Below are positions 46,901 to 58,978 of a DNA stretch of 64,000 nucleotides, one piece after another. The translations under genes were made by a program, and so were the position numbers. Source of the stretch: Apostichopus japonicus (lineage: Eukaryota > Echinodermata > Holothuroidea > Aspidochirotida > Stichopodidae). The number at the start of each line of letters is the position of its first letter. Positions within the stretch are counted from its first letter, which is position 1. The notes beneath the pieces are model-generated. The model searched no databases and had not been told where the DNA came from. It worked only from the letters and a program-made list of their open reading frames with translations. Where the stretch lies: assembly GCF_037975245.1 (NCBI RefSeq), contig NC_092582.1, positions 16,890,577 to 16,954,576 of the forward strand, written 5' to 3'.

Positions 46901-48400
46901 ATCGCAGTGAAGATCTCTGATTTCTTTGAAACTCAGTTCCGGCAATATACTCTGTTTTCGCGTATAATAAGATATGTTGATCGTCCCCATGGTAGTGAGT
47001 TTTTTGGTAGTTACCGATAACCTTTCTACAGCTCGTTGGATTATGATACCTGGAGTGATTCCCACAATGATACCCATACCATGAAAGGAACCGTGCCCAT
47101 CAAGGGTCCTAACATTATGATCCACATTGTCCGCAACGTATTGCACAAAATGGTCTGTAACAATCGGTGGCATATGGATTCCTTGGCTTGCCGCTGCGCT
47201 CGATTCATACCTTTGAACTTCAGAATACGAAGAACAGAATCCCAGTTTATTCAAAGTATCTATTAGGAACCGAGATCCAAAGTGGTGATGCATTTGTATT
47301 CCTAATGCAATTTGTAGAGGAGCCATCAAAACCCTAGGTCGTGCAGCTTGGATGAGGGCGTGTCCAATTGAAGAAACTTTCACATCATTCTCTTTCCCAA
47401 CCATAATAGTGTTTAAGAGTAGTTTCAAACTGTCAGGAATAAACTGAAGATTTTGCTCAGTTGACGACACACTTGATGAGGATGGATATCTCAAATGCGA
47501 TGCTTCCATTTGCTTTATATCACTTTTGATAAGTTTTGCAGCAGCCTCTACTATAAACAACTTCTCAGAAAATGCGTCTTGATGCCGTGGTCTCTTTGAA
47601 AATTCTTGCAAAATTGACCATACTGTGTTTGTGAATGTTACAACGTTTGGTTTGCCGTTAACCTCAGTTATCAAAATTGTATCACCAAAGTGATCTTGTA
47701 GCCTTTTCCTCATGTATACAGTGCTATAAGGGTTCGGACAAAACTCTCTCATTTTTTCGACTAGATCGGTTAGAGTAGCTTGTACTTCGTCATTTTCTTT
47801 CAAATATTCCGCAACTCTGATAAATGCGGCTGCCTGTTCATCTTCGGGACGTCCAGGGGTTCGTTTACTCTTAGAATTACCTTTAAAAGACTTTGGAAGC
47901 TGCTTGTGTGTTCTGAATTAATGCTGCATGCCTGGTGATAGATTGCATCTGCAGCATGTAAATCGCTTACAAGTGAAAATCTGGCTTTCACCTGTTTAGC
48001 CCATTCGTCATCTTGGCCGCGGTCGTCACATGCCGACTCAATCTTCCTTTGAAATTCAAAGGTCTTGACGGGGTAAGCCTGATGACCTTTTTTTACCGTT
48101 CACTTCAGCATTTTGTCCACAAAAAAAGCAGTGTTCACCAAACAAAAACTGTTCAGTTTGTGAACGTAATTTACGCTTTAAACCGCATTCTACATTTGGT
48201 TTCAAATCGCTAGCAATGGATCGTTTATTGCAATATCGTTTACGACATTTTTGGTGAACCCTCTGTCCAACAGATATGGTAAGTTCATCACCACGTTCTT
48301 GGCTTGCCTCAATAATACCTTGAACACCCTTCTTTCGCATTGTCACGTCAGGGTCGCAGTCAGTTTCAAAAGAAATCTGACAGATGACGCACACGTCCAT
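43945..48400 (-). pseudogene. Degraded copy of a repeated gene family: PIN-like and CXC-type domains
   Basis: Read on the minus strand from ATG 48400, just after an acceptor TTCTTTATTAG, one long protein can be followed through several breaks. N-terminal Cys/His cluster (CVICQISF, VHQKCRKRYC, EHCFFCG). Frameshift at the T7 run 48088-48094, second at about 47914-47919, which returns to the first frame. Then 738 codons (47803-45587) with DNVDHNVRTLDGHGSFHGMG. A single TAA at 45587-45589 splits it from the same-frame continuation (to 44561), which has a PIN/FEN-nuclease-like pattern: VVFDSY, KQRFLNMLGQ, FHADDDAGLLIV, VVIGEDTDIVVLL. A third frame change at about 44561 precedes HAISGCDTTSHPFGIGKG and a C-terminal CKCRTNC, CSCRKHGLEC, GCSECC cluster (CXC type). 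I recall this architecture as a high-copy family in marine invertebrates; function unknown. Confidence 0.7.
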
Positions 48401-48419
48401 CTAATAAAGAAAATAATAA

Positions 48420-50185
48420 ATACAAAAATGTACAATGAAGATATATGTGAAGGTTTACTTTACTTAGTTCACTAGGTTACTGATAGAGCATGAAGGTAGG
48501 GATACAACCTAATGACACCCCACACCCCGTAAAGAGTAAGTAGAGAAAAGCATACGACGACACAGTCACGTTTGTTTATCTTAAGTGACATTTTCAAAAG
48601 TATGCAATTATGTTGCAAAGTTTACAAAGATTGTATCTTAATCATCGATGAAAATGCGGTTGTTATCTAAAGAATCCGAATGAATAATGGTTTGGTTAAT
48701 ATTAATGTATGAAAAAATGAAACTTAATGTGGATCAATAAAGAAAATCCATGATTTCTTCATTTTTCCAGCAATTTGTACGTAATTACTAATGGTACGTA
48801 AAGGCATCCGTACCTACAAAATTGTCGAAATCTCGGCTTGCTTTTGAGTGCAACCCTGCTTAAGCCTATCTTAATCGCTCTTTTTTTATTTGCAAGTTTT
48901 GTATACCTTATGGTTTTACAGCTGTTTTAACGAATGCAGTTAGACTTATTGGAATATATTACGTTCTTTATCGACCGTTCATTCGCTTAAAATAACATTA
49001 GGCCTAACGTTATGCTAGCCTATACGTTCGTATTTCGTGCAAAACTAGCCAGACTGCATTTGTAAATGGTAGTTGGGGGTTAGTTTTCTTTGTAACCTTG
49101 TGGTAAATTAAAATATACACCAGCAAATGTTCTATTTGCGTGGAGTTCGAATTTAGATAAGGTCCAAGTCTAAACGTAACTAGGCCTCCAATGTCAGCGA
49201 TATAAGCTACATCAGTACATGTATTTTGTGTGTAATACCAGCCTAACACCAGTTAAGCGAAGCTATTCTTTCGATTATTTTCTTTCTTTTTGTGTTATAT
49301 TCAATTGATTCTAAATTACAGAAACGCAAAGGCTATTACGTATAACAAAAATGTACATCTATTCCTTACCTGAACATTCCACACAGATAGCAAAGACTCA
49401 AAAACGTTACATCCTTGCTTAAGTCAAAGGTTTTCGTGACCGAGCGTGCGCGAGTGTAAGCAGTAGGCTGTAGCCACGGCAACGGCTATATAATTGTTTA
49501 CCGTAGCTGATAAGAAGCATTAGTATAATCGACAAACCCGTCTCTTTTTCTAGCCAAAATTTCGGAATTTGGCAAATGTCGATTTATGTCGATTTTTAGT
49601 ATGTTACTCAGACGAATTTATTCTATCAATTTGCGTTGAAATAAATTCTGTTGCAATTTGTTTAAGGTTAAATCATAGATTGACTGGACTAATAGACTCT
49701 TGGAGCCATTCATATATTCCAAGAAAATAGGACCACACAAAACAATTAGCTTAAGAAAAAGACAGGTCGCACAGGGCCACCCGACCACTAACTGTTGCCA
49801 TGTAGTAGTTAGCAATAAAAGTGAAAATTAAGGGAACTCCTAAATCTACCAAGTAAAGGTTATTCATTGTCAAATGAATAAAAACAAATATAAGAAAATG
49901 AAAGAAAGTAATGAAATGGATAAAAACAAAAGTAGGAAAATAAAAGAAAATGATAACTATACATAACATTAACCAGGTTATGCTCTGGTTACATATGTAC
50001 CACAGCAAAATTGTGCAGTGACATTGACCGTCCACGGTATGCGTTCAGGACATGACTGGTTGCTACGCCAACTAAAATACATCGAAAAAATTCACACGTC
50101 AATAATGGTAAAAGCATAGTAAATGCATAATAAATGAATTAAATATGTATTAATATATGTATTAAATGTGAAAAACAAAGCTTAC
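48420..50185. other. No further gene seen
   Basis: AT-rich DNA apart from the possible 5' exon near 49374-49480. Exon 3 of the second secreted-protein gene is expected somewhere to the left of 50186, but I could not find it. Confidence 0.4.
49374..49480 (-). promoter_or_regulatory. Possible 5' non-coding exon and promoter of the CXC-type gene
   Basis: A donor GTTCAG/GTAAGG at 49373 faces the acceptor before 48400, giving a plausible 970-bp 5' intron. The exon end is CpG-rich (GCGCACGCTCGG), unlike the AT-rich surroundings. Inferred only from splice-site words. Confidence 0.35.
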
Positions 50186-51058
50186 CTGACGTTTTATTGC
50201 TATAATATATTGGTACATCAATTCATGATTACAGAAATTATTGCCAGAGGTCCTCTTCATTGGTGTCGACTCAGCCGTATTCCATAGAAAGACGCTAACA
50301 ACAGCTGTCGAGAAAGTATACAAAGCAAACAATATTTGCATCACTGCAACCAACTCCAATGAACTACCATTTATTGTAATCGCCCTCCACTCGAAGCAAA
50401 TAACAATAATTGAATAAACGTTTTGCGACGACGATGTACCAGCTAATTCATTAATCTGCGGGATGAGAAACGATATTACTTTAAAATGAATCTCCGTGTA
50501 TAAACCGAACAGGTGAAATGGATTTCACATAGGGGGAAATTAGGACACCACACTCAGAGAAAAAGACACATACCAAGTTCGACATGGAGGACACGGAACT
50601 TAAACCCTGGCATAGTGTCACGTTGGTTACCGCAAGTTTCAACTGTGAATGGGGTATTTTTCTGCAGCGTAGAATGGTTTTTGAATTGCTGCCCAAGTAA
50701 TACCCATTGTGGCACTAACCATTAGTTCCGTTTGGGATTGGGGATGAGAGGGCTGGGGCGATAGTAAGCAAAGTGTAGCATTAATGTGTCATTTTAAGTG
50801 TGTGGAGTCAAAGCCATTTCATAATGTATTTACTGGATGCTGATCTAAACATTTATCTGCACGAACTCGGTAAGGATTTTAAACTTGGCCCTTGGTCTGA
50901 CTGGGCATGGGATGGACGTAGGATTTTTTTTTTAAGACTTCTTATTAATCGCATACACGAGTACTTCAGATTTGGATGGCTGTATGCCTGTGAATTTGCT
51001 GTTTATGATGACTGGTGCTTGCAGGGGGAAACCAACCGATTGACTTCAATATGTGCTT

Positions 51059-51143
<85 letters not shown>

Positions 51144-53245
51144 TTTTTCTTAATGCAATGGAGGAATTGAAAATCGTAATGAGTTGGAAAATCAAGAACA
51201 GTGAAAAAAACTTTCAGCCTCCACCGGGGTTCGAACCACGGGCCTTCCGCTCTGTACGCGGATACCCTAACCACTAGGCTATGGACGCTGATAATCCAAG
51301 AGCGGAAGGCCCGTGGTTCGAATCCCGGTGGAGGCTGAAAGTTTTTTCACTGTTCTTGATTTTCCAACTCATTACGATTTTCATTTATATATATATATAT
51401 ATATATATAAATATATCATATAAATATATCAGCCTAGTGGTTAGGGTGTCCGCATATAAAGCGGGAGGCCCGGGTTCGAATCCCGGTGGAAGCTGGTAGT
51501 TTTTTCACTGTTCTGGATTTTCCAACTCACTACGATTGCAATTATATACAAAACCATCCTCCACTTATCACAAAGGGATTGCCACAAGCCATCGGTAAAA
51601 GAATCTCTACCCTATCGTCAAGCCATGATATTTTTAAAAAGCAGCACCCGTCTACAACGCAGCCCTCCGGAAAGCTGGGTACAAGGAGGAAATTGAACAT
51701 ACAGCGAAGAGCAGCAACCATACCCAGAAAAAGAACAGAGCCAGAAAAATAATATGGTACACTCCATCATATAGCAAACGCGTTAAAACCAAGGTGGGTG
51801 CGCAGTTTCTGAAACTCGTAAAAAAGCATTTCCCTAGTGACCATGTCTTACACAAGATATTTAACAAAACAACATCAAAATTGGCTATAGCTGTATGAGG
51901 AATATGATACTAGTTATAAAAGCCCGCAATAACAAGATCATATCGATAGCAAACCCAGAGACTGGGGAAATAGCTTGCAATTGCAGAAAAAAATAGCGAC
52001 TGCCTGCTGTCCGGGGAATGTCTCGCCAGCGATATAATCTACAAGGCAAAGGTCACTCACTACTGGTCAAGAGACAGCCGTTTATATCGGTCTGGTTCAA
52101 TTGCTCAGGTGGAATGAAGTGAACTATTAAGAAATTTGCAGAAAAATGTTGCATTGACGAGATATGATAAGTTGTCAATTCAACATTTTGCAGAAAATTG
52201 TTCAATTACTCAATTGGAAGAAAGTGAACAATTGAACATTTTGCAGAAAAATGTTCAATTGCTCAGTTAAGCAACTGAGCAATCCAACATTTTTCTGATT
52301 TTTTATAAGCTATTATCTTGTTATCTAAACAATCTACTGAAAAATGTTGACTTCATGGGGCAAAGTTTTCTTATGTTGATGGCAATTTTAAGCTTCCGTA
52401 GCCTGATGATCGCCGCAGTGAGAAGAACCCAATGTGTACACTTTACCATCTTTACCACTTTAGTTATTCAATGCAATACAATGATGTAAGCGTTCTGGTC
52501 CATGAACAGTTGGTTTACTAAGTTTTAAAGTGCTGTGGACAGCATGCCCGCTGCACAGCATATGTTACAATATATTATTTTGTTGACATCTAAATATAAT
52601 TTGAAACTGTTTTGATGTAGTCATTTGTAAGTTACCGTACTATTCCTGAAGCAGAATTATAATCAGTCATTGTACTCTTATTATTCAGTACTTCCCGGAA
52701 AATATGCAGCGCTACAAATTTGTATTAATTGGCTTGTCATCATAACGAGTTCATTCGATTCTACGAAGTTCGTTGTCGTTGTATTTATTTTAGTTTAGTA
52801 GAACAATGTATTTATTTTTCATTAACCGTAGCTTCCTTGAAATTGCGATGTATTCTCATTCATTACTACAAAAAGGCAGCACGTTATGAAAGACAAGATG
52901 ATAGGATTTTAGCATCGCAAAGTTCGTTTAGTTCAAAAATCTCAAAAAAAATGTTTCCATAAATAAACAAAATGTGAATTGTCACCGGTAAGTACAAGTT
53001 TATATACAAGCTTATTATATTTCTAACCTCTGCTTATTTTGTGTTCAACCGTCTCATTGGATCTTAAGTTGTCTGCCATTTCCCTTAAACAGTTCTTAGC
53101 AATAATCCACAAGGCAAACCCGGCTTAACATTTCAGGACTGACCTAAAATTGTTTCCGTATATTCTTTCAAGATTAACGCAATAGAAAGACATGGAAAGT
53201 TTACTTACCACATAAAGATAAAAATAACACAAGTGAACGCAGCAT
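50186..53245 (-). CDS. Small secreted protein, paralogue 2 (first two exons)
   Basis: Exon 1: 53245-53209, 37 nt, preceded by ACCAAG, encoding MLRSLVLFLSLC, a signal peptide, with a GTAAGT donor in phase 1. Exon 2: 50304-50186, after GTATACTTTCTCGACAG, 40 codons including the split one, ending CGTCAG/GTAAGC in phase 0. After the signal peptide the start AVVSVF and a STP word line up with AVIPVY and STP of the copy at 1356-3872; both second exons end in a basic-Arg-Gln (KRQ, HRQ). The intron is 2904 bp and holds SINEs and a retroelement fragment. Later exons not found. An in-frame ATG at 53437 would give a longer N-terminus, but the paralogue argues for 53245. Confidence 0.55.
51061..51142. 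repeat. (TA)n microsatellite
   Basis: About 80 bp of TA, interrupted once by AAAT, forming the tail side of SINE copy C. Confidence 0.9.
51163..51291 (-). mobile_element. SINE copy C
   Basis: Same tRNA-derived family as 22256-22420: head TCAGCGTCCATAGCCTAGTGG on the minus strand, B box GTGGTTCGAACCCC, body, and (TA)n. Confidence 0.7.
51300..51383 (+). mobile_element. SINE copy D, truncated, inverted to copy C
   Basis: Starts at GAGCGGAAGGCCCGTGG and runs to the body end, then (TA)n. It is almost identical to the inverse of 51168-51253, so C and D form a recent inverted pair with a 46-bp spacer. Confidence 0.7.
51430..51540 (+). mobile_element. SINE copy E
   Basis: Plus-strand copy with A-box CAGCCTAGTGGTTAGG, B-box GGTTCGAATCCCGG and the CACTGTTCTGGATTTTCC body. 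It abuts the retroelement coding fragment that starts at 51541. Confidence 0.7.
51541..52110 (+). mobile_element. Retroelement C-terminal fragment with GIY-YIG-type end
   Basis: Coding remnants in shifting frames: NHPPLITKGLPQAIGKRIS, AALRKAGYKEEIEHTAK, KIIWYTPSYSKRV, FLKLVKKHFP, MRNMILVIKARNNKII, a CNC word, LSGECLASDIIYKAK and finally YIGL near 52088. This order is the region before the GIY-YIG nuclease in a group of animal retroelements (recalled). At least three frame breaks. 5' end replaced by SINE copy E. Confidence 0.6.
52115..53200. other. No gene seen; short inverted words
   Basis: 52130-52300 holds four near copies of TTTTGCAGAAAAATGTTCAATT and a small palindrome ATTGCTCAGTTAAGCAACTGAGCAAT (split here by its 4-bp centre). 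Otherwise nothing. Confidence 0.45.
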
Positions 53246-53439
53246 CTTGGTTAATGTTAAAACAGGTTCACGCTCTTTCTGTTTTTGTCCCGGCTTATGA
53301 ATATATACACAAAATTTTGCTGTTATTTTCTTGCCTCTGATATCAGTTATGAACATTCTGGTTTCTCCTAGTTCTTTATAAGGAAACTGAACGAGTGAAG
53401 AAGCAGCTAAGGGACTTTCGATACCTCCCACGGACATTT

Positions 53440-55975
53440 AATTGTGACATTCCATAATATCCAGCAGTTTATTCCATACAAAAACAGAGTTCCTTTATTC
53501 CTACACTTTTTTTTTGGGCTAGACTTTCTAGACGGTAGGGCGCACTACGACGTTGTCACAGAATGTTAGCACCAATCAAAATAGATCTCAGAAAAGATTT
53601 AGGGTGTCAGCCAATCGCAAGCATTTCCTGGATAAACAACATGTCTGCGCCCTTGTGTAAGCTTATGCCGACCCCGGTTTCAGTGGTGTTCAAGGAATTA
53701 CGTTAGTACTTATTGCCAAGACCTACTGTAGTTACTTTATTACAGTGAACAACCAAAGTGAATCCTTCAGTTCCTATTTTTAATATGATTATGAACGCAA
53801 TGCATGTGTGCCCGGTGACTCTGCTGAGGAATACCAAGTAAAAGTGGTCGGATTTGCACGGAATAATGTTATTGTGTTACTTGACAATTCGTCCATATGA
53901 CTTCAACTTGTTCAAGTTACACATTGAGACGTGAGACTGGAGCAGGCTAGGCCCTAATAATTAAATAGGCAAAGGCCTAGCACTTAATGTTAACGTATAC
54001 AGCTCATATGGCACCTGGACCTAATTATATGAAAACGGAACTCATGAAGAGGGACGTGTTGAAGAATTGTGTGGATCTTCCAGGCAGGTTGGTCTAGGCT
54101 ATGTAATGTTTCTTCTCCAGTCTTATGTTTGTTCAAACAAGAGGATATTAATTATTCCTATTTCCCCATGATATTTTAATAATTCAGAAATATGGTAGAT
54201 TTAAAGACAAACAATGGTCTGTTTGAGATGTTGAAATGCAATGGTCTCCAACTGTGTAAACTCATTGAACTTCAATAGGTCTGTACATGTTATAATAATC
54301 GTTGCAAATTTGTGATTGGCCATGAATAACATTGTCTGCAAAAAAACATTACAGGTTGCACAAGATTATTCTTCCCCCAATGAAGTCTTCTCAAAATCTG
54401 TGGGCTGTGTGGGATGCAATGTATATTCCAAATAGTTGAGATTTACTCCACATCCATGACTGATTCATCATATTCAAACATTCATCCCCTTGCTGATGGT
54501 TCTCCAAAGTTCCATTCCCTATGTGGGGCAATTGTATTGAGGGACGATTTGGTTTTGACATTCAACTCCAAAATTGGACTTCAGTTTTAAAATTCCAGGT
54601 ACTAGAAACATAGACCAACTTGATTTCTTTCTTTTTGGAACTTGTTAGGCCATTATATAATCTGTTCTGGTGATGCAGAATTCATTCAGCAGGTGGTTCA
54701 ATTCCATCAACAGACACCATACAGCCAAACAGTTTCGAAAAGAAGGTCAAGTATTCGGCACCATAATGAGACTTGTAACAAAAAGGAATTACAGGAGTTT
54801 TCAGTGGCAAAGCTCTTGTTGAATTTCCTCGCATTGTCTTCATAGGACTTTTCTCAGTGATAGTCTCGCTTTGTAGTGTCCATCACTCTACACAGCACAT
54901 GTGAATGGTAGGGGTAATCTTAAAGTAATCATGACTTCCTTATAGATCTTCCACTGGTGTTCCAATGAAAGACTCAAAATGAGTTGTTAGCTCGGCAGCT
55001 AACTTCAGATTAAACCAAAAATGTTTGGATGGTATCATCTCATACTTTGGGACTACTGGAACAGATAACTAATATATATAAAGAGAAGAACAGCTTTCAG
55101 CAAACTGGTTATCCACCATAAGCCATGTGTATGGACATGTCTGTAGTATTAGTGGACCTGAAGTTTCCCACCGGGATGCTCCGTAGGCCCATAAGTTTAA
55201 ACAAAAGAAATTTTTATTACACATATAGGCATACGTTTCTCATCAGAAACTACAAAGTTGTGCATATTGGTGAACTATGCAAATATTACAGCATGTAGGC
55301 ATGGCTGAGCTCACAATGGAGGATTTTGAGCACCTCTTGTAAAGCCAATGTGTACCATTGGAGGACGGGAAATAAACCGATATTTTCACTTGTGATCCAT
55401 TTGTGCTTAACTTTGCAACTCACCACCCCAGATAAAGTTATCATGAACAATGTTCATCTTGTATAATGTTCTTCATTATTTCTCCCACTTATTATTTGCT
55501 ATTCTTTGTTCCCCAGTTTTCCATTAAGGACATGCATTAGTCACTGAATCACGTATATTATCTGTCTAATTTTTGTCCAATTTAGGGTACTGTACCACCC
55601 CAGAAGTGTTTAATGCTGAAACTGATAAATGGAACAAAGGTGGACACAGCATACATAAGCCTGTGGAGGAACATTACCTCAAAATGTGCAGGTACTTTAT
55701 GGATAATTGGATTCATATCCACGTACTGTATAGTTTATATGTGTTACTTGAAATGCCTCGACGATGGAAACAGCTGCCGACAACATCTGAAGTACAGTGG
55801 TTTGGAGCATTCAGTGTTTATGTGGTCGAAGCATGTTACAGCATTTGTTGATTGAAATAGTGAACCATGATAACTTGCACGCATCCATTAAGAAAAGCAG
55901 AGGGGTGAGGTGGGGGAGGGTGGGTGGGTGGGTCGAGAGTTTCAGGTACACCAATCCATGGGCAACTTAATGTAT
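53440..55975. other. No gene seen; intergenic
   Basis: Short frames without motifs, including 92 and 80 codons at 55573-55855 in two frames of the same DNA. Nothing supported. Confidence 0.45.
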
Positions 55976-55978
55976 AAA

Positions 55979-56300
55979 TGCCTTTCATTATTATTATTAT
56001 TCATCGTCATTCTTATTGTTATTATTATTATTATTGTTGTTGTTTTTACTATTATTATTATTATGATTATCGTCATTGTCATTGTCATCCTCATCATTGT
56101 TATGGTTATTATTATTATTATTGTTGTTGTTGTTACTATGATTACTATTATTATTATTATTGTCATCATCATCATCATTCTTCTTATTATTATTGTTGTT
56201 GTTACTATTATTATCGTCATCATCATCGTTATCATGATGATTATTATTATTAGAAAGATCATCGCCGTCTTTGTCATCATTATTATTATTAAGTCTTCGG
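55979..56300. repeat. Trinucleotide-rich tract (ATT, GTT, ATC)
   Basis: About 320 bp of mixed ATT, GTT and ATC triplets. It creates long meaningless open frames on both strands. Confidence 0.9.
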
Positions 56301-56724
56301 ATGGGGTGGAGTGGTATAGGCAGCTGGGATTGTAATGACTTTTACAGTACATTTCAATCAAGTTTATTTCAAGCTCCTTATCACATCTTTTCTCTTACCC
56401 TATATATTCATACAGTATTTGTGTACCTCGTGTATTTTTAAATTTATACTATATTTTTGGTTTGAAATAAAAAGAATAAAACAGAAAAGTCTGAGTCATT
56501 GTATTTCATTTGTTTAGTTCTCTGGGGCATTATATCCAGAAACAGGCCTCTTTTTGATTCCTTGCCAAAGGCTGAAGAAATCAATGCGATGGTGATTGTG
56601 TGGGTTTGTATGTATGTGTGTGTGTATGTGACACTTTCTTGTAAACAAGATATCTCAATATTGGAGCTTGTATTTAACTCATACTTTACATGTGGGTAAC
56701 ACTAACCCATATTAGGAAAAAGAC

Positions 56725-56925
56725 TCCTATTGTATTTGGTGGAGGTCAAAGGTCACCAGAGGTCAAACTCAAAACCTTTTAAACTGCTTGTTAACACTTA
56801 TAGGAAGGGATAACTTGGAGGGATTTCATACTTATTATGTAGATGGCCCATATTGTGTAGAAGATCCCTATTATATTGGACGCGGGTCAACGGTCATTTG
56901 AGGTCAGCAGAGATGAAAGTCTGAA
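56725..56925. repeat. Two diverged repeat units rich in AGGTCA words
   Basis: Unit one has GGAGGTCAAAGGTCACC and AGAGGTCAAA, unit two GGGTCAACGGTCATTTGAGGTCA; both follow a CCTATT-TATTGGA-like start, about 140 bp apart. A similar word is at 57590-57620. Confidence 0.5.
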
Positions 56926-56987
56926 AATCTTGTAAAAAAAATTACTCTAAAAGTGAAATTTCGTTAATGTACAAACAAAGCACGTAG

Positions 56988-57533
56988 ATTGCCTTTGGTG
57001 AGAACAAAATCGCTGTGGAATTCCATGTGTGTCAAATTCCCTTTGAGGTCAAGAGAAGTAGTTTTCAGAAAACCCATTCTACGGTACCCAACACCGACCA
57101 TACTGTCATCACATACATGTTTCTGCCCTACGATCATGATGCACAAGTCTATATCATTTCATCGTCCGGATCAGGCATCCGTACAAACTGTCGCAACGAA
57201 ACCGGTGTACGCGTTGCATTTCGCGTAAGTTGTTGAGTTCCTGTAGTTCTCTCTGTCCAGTATCTTTGTAGTAAGCAATAAGATTTTGATATGCCAGTAC
57301 GGTCCTACCAAAACCCGCCTGAACACGTCAGCCAGATTTTAGCGTTACGACGACTAAAATTGATAAATTCATGCAAGCCACTGCAAGCACAGTTGGCAGA
57401 TCTGTTAAGGTAAGATCGTAGCTTTAACAGAAATAAGCGATACCCAAAGGAACTGATCAAGCAAGTCCAAAGGTTAAATGCGTCTGCACTACGTGCAAAA
57501 TGTTTACTCAGTTCTACTAGATATTGACTGGCG
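56988..57533 (+). pseudogene. Unrecognised coding remnant with several in-frame stops
   Basis: One frame reads protein-like sequence from 56988 (IAFGENKIAVEFHVCQIPF, VITYMFLPYDHDAQVYIISS, TGVRVAF), meets stops at 57234 and 57282, resumes at ATG 57291 (RSYQNPPEHVSQILALRRLK, PLQAQLADLL), meets a TAA at 57412 and ends with KRYPKELIKQVQRLNASAL and a TGA at 57531. Alternatively the first part is an exon: TAG before 56988 and CGC/GTAAGT at 57224 fit splice sites. I do not recognise the family. Confidence 0.4.
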
Positions 57534-58978
57534 TAGATAATTGTCAGTTAACTTAAAGAGTCAGAATCAGCCGCAACCCCCCCCTCCCTTGGTGAAGGTC
57601 AAAACTCATTTGAGGTCAATACAGTCCAAACTGTGAATAACCTACAAACATGATATATCCAAATCTCTCAAGTTGAAATCAAAGCCCTAACAAAATATCT
57701 CCTATATGGGCAAGGAATCACTCAATCTTTGACTTTCTGGTTTCTTATTTGCTCATTACTAGGCTGCTCATTGCCCTATTGTAAATGATGATGTACTCAT
57801 CCTTTAAGAAAAGTGAATAAAAAAGAAAACTACCCCCCCCCCCCTTTGAAGGGGGGGGGGCCGATCTTCAAATTTCATGGCTTAGTGGGTCACTATAGTT
57901 CCCAAACATATTCGAGACGGAAGATCACACCACTTCCCGTTTAGAAGTTAAAAAGGGTTAAAGTGCTAAACTGACCATATTTTCAAACTGAGGCTAAAAA
58001 TCGAAGAAACTTGCAGAACTTATAGTTTCTATGGAAAACTTCCCCACCTTCCAAACGACTGTGATCACAGGAGAATGGCATGTTCATAATATTAAAGTCT
58101 TAAAAAAGTAAAAAACTTGGTTGCAACTATAATTTTTATGTGCGGCAATAGGCTATGCGGAAAAGTTTTCGACTTCGATAAGAATTTTCCAAACAATTAT
58201 GGCGGCCGCTAGAAGTTAACCCTAACCCAATAGGTTTACAATTAGGGTTAGCCTGATTAATTATGGTTTCTAAATGAAAAGGTCTAGTAAGCTGAACCTC
58301 CAAATGCATGCAGACCGATGCTTTCACGTGATACCCATGTATTAGCTCAGTATAATTTGCTCTCCGTGTGAGGGCGCTTCATAAGAATACTTTCTAAGGC
58401 AATTTCCGCACAGCACAGGCTGGAAAGATCTGTGAACTTGAAACTTATAATTAACTTGAGAGCTAATTGCAAAGGTACGTTTGTAAATTAAATTCCGATT
58501 TTCCCGTCTTTTAACTCCAAGCGGATGTGACGTAGTCAAAAGCGTGTACGTTAATAAGTCGGAAATGCAACATGCAATGGCATAACAATTTGTAGCGTAT
58601 ATACAGCATGACACTTTCTCTTACTTCTTAAGTTTCATTTCTTTCCTACTTGAATAAAAGGCGGCATCTTAAAAAAGACATAAAAATGTAAACAAAAGAA
58701 TAAGAAAGTTACCAGAGGTCGGAGGCAATCGAACTGACACTGAAAAAATGAACTTCAAGCCAGTCGGGCAAAGTTTAAATTGGCGCCAAATACCACAAAA
58801 TACCACAATATAACGTCATAAACAATATAAAAGATACTGTTTGTGATAGAATTGGACTCGCTGAGTCCATTGATGCAATTATCAGGACGATCAAATGTAT
58901 TATTGTAGAGAGTGAGAAGGAGAATGAAAAGGTGGATAATATATGATATCATACCGAGTCTATACAGCTATGGGAGGC
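57534..58978. other. No gene seen; intergenic
   Basis: Short frames only. Contains a C13-TTTGAA-G10 inverted homopolymer at about 57833-57860. Confidence 0.45.

Noticed and set aside
50186-50304. Insulin/relaxin B-chain in exon 2 of paralogue 2 (C-x2-EL spacing)
   Set aside because: The second B-chain cysteine is missing and the paralogue's exon does not fit the pattern.
55910-56361. Open frames of about 140 codons on both strands
   Set aside because: Produced by the ATT/GTT/ATC trinucleotide tract.
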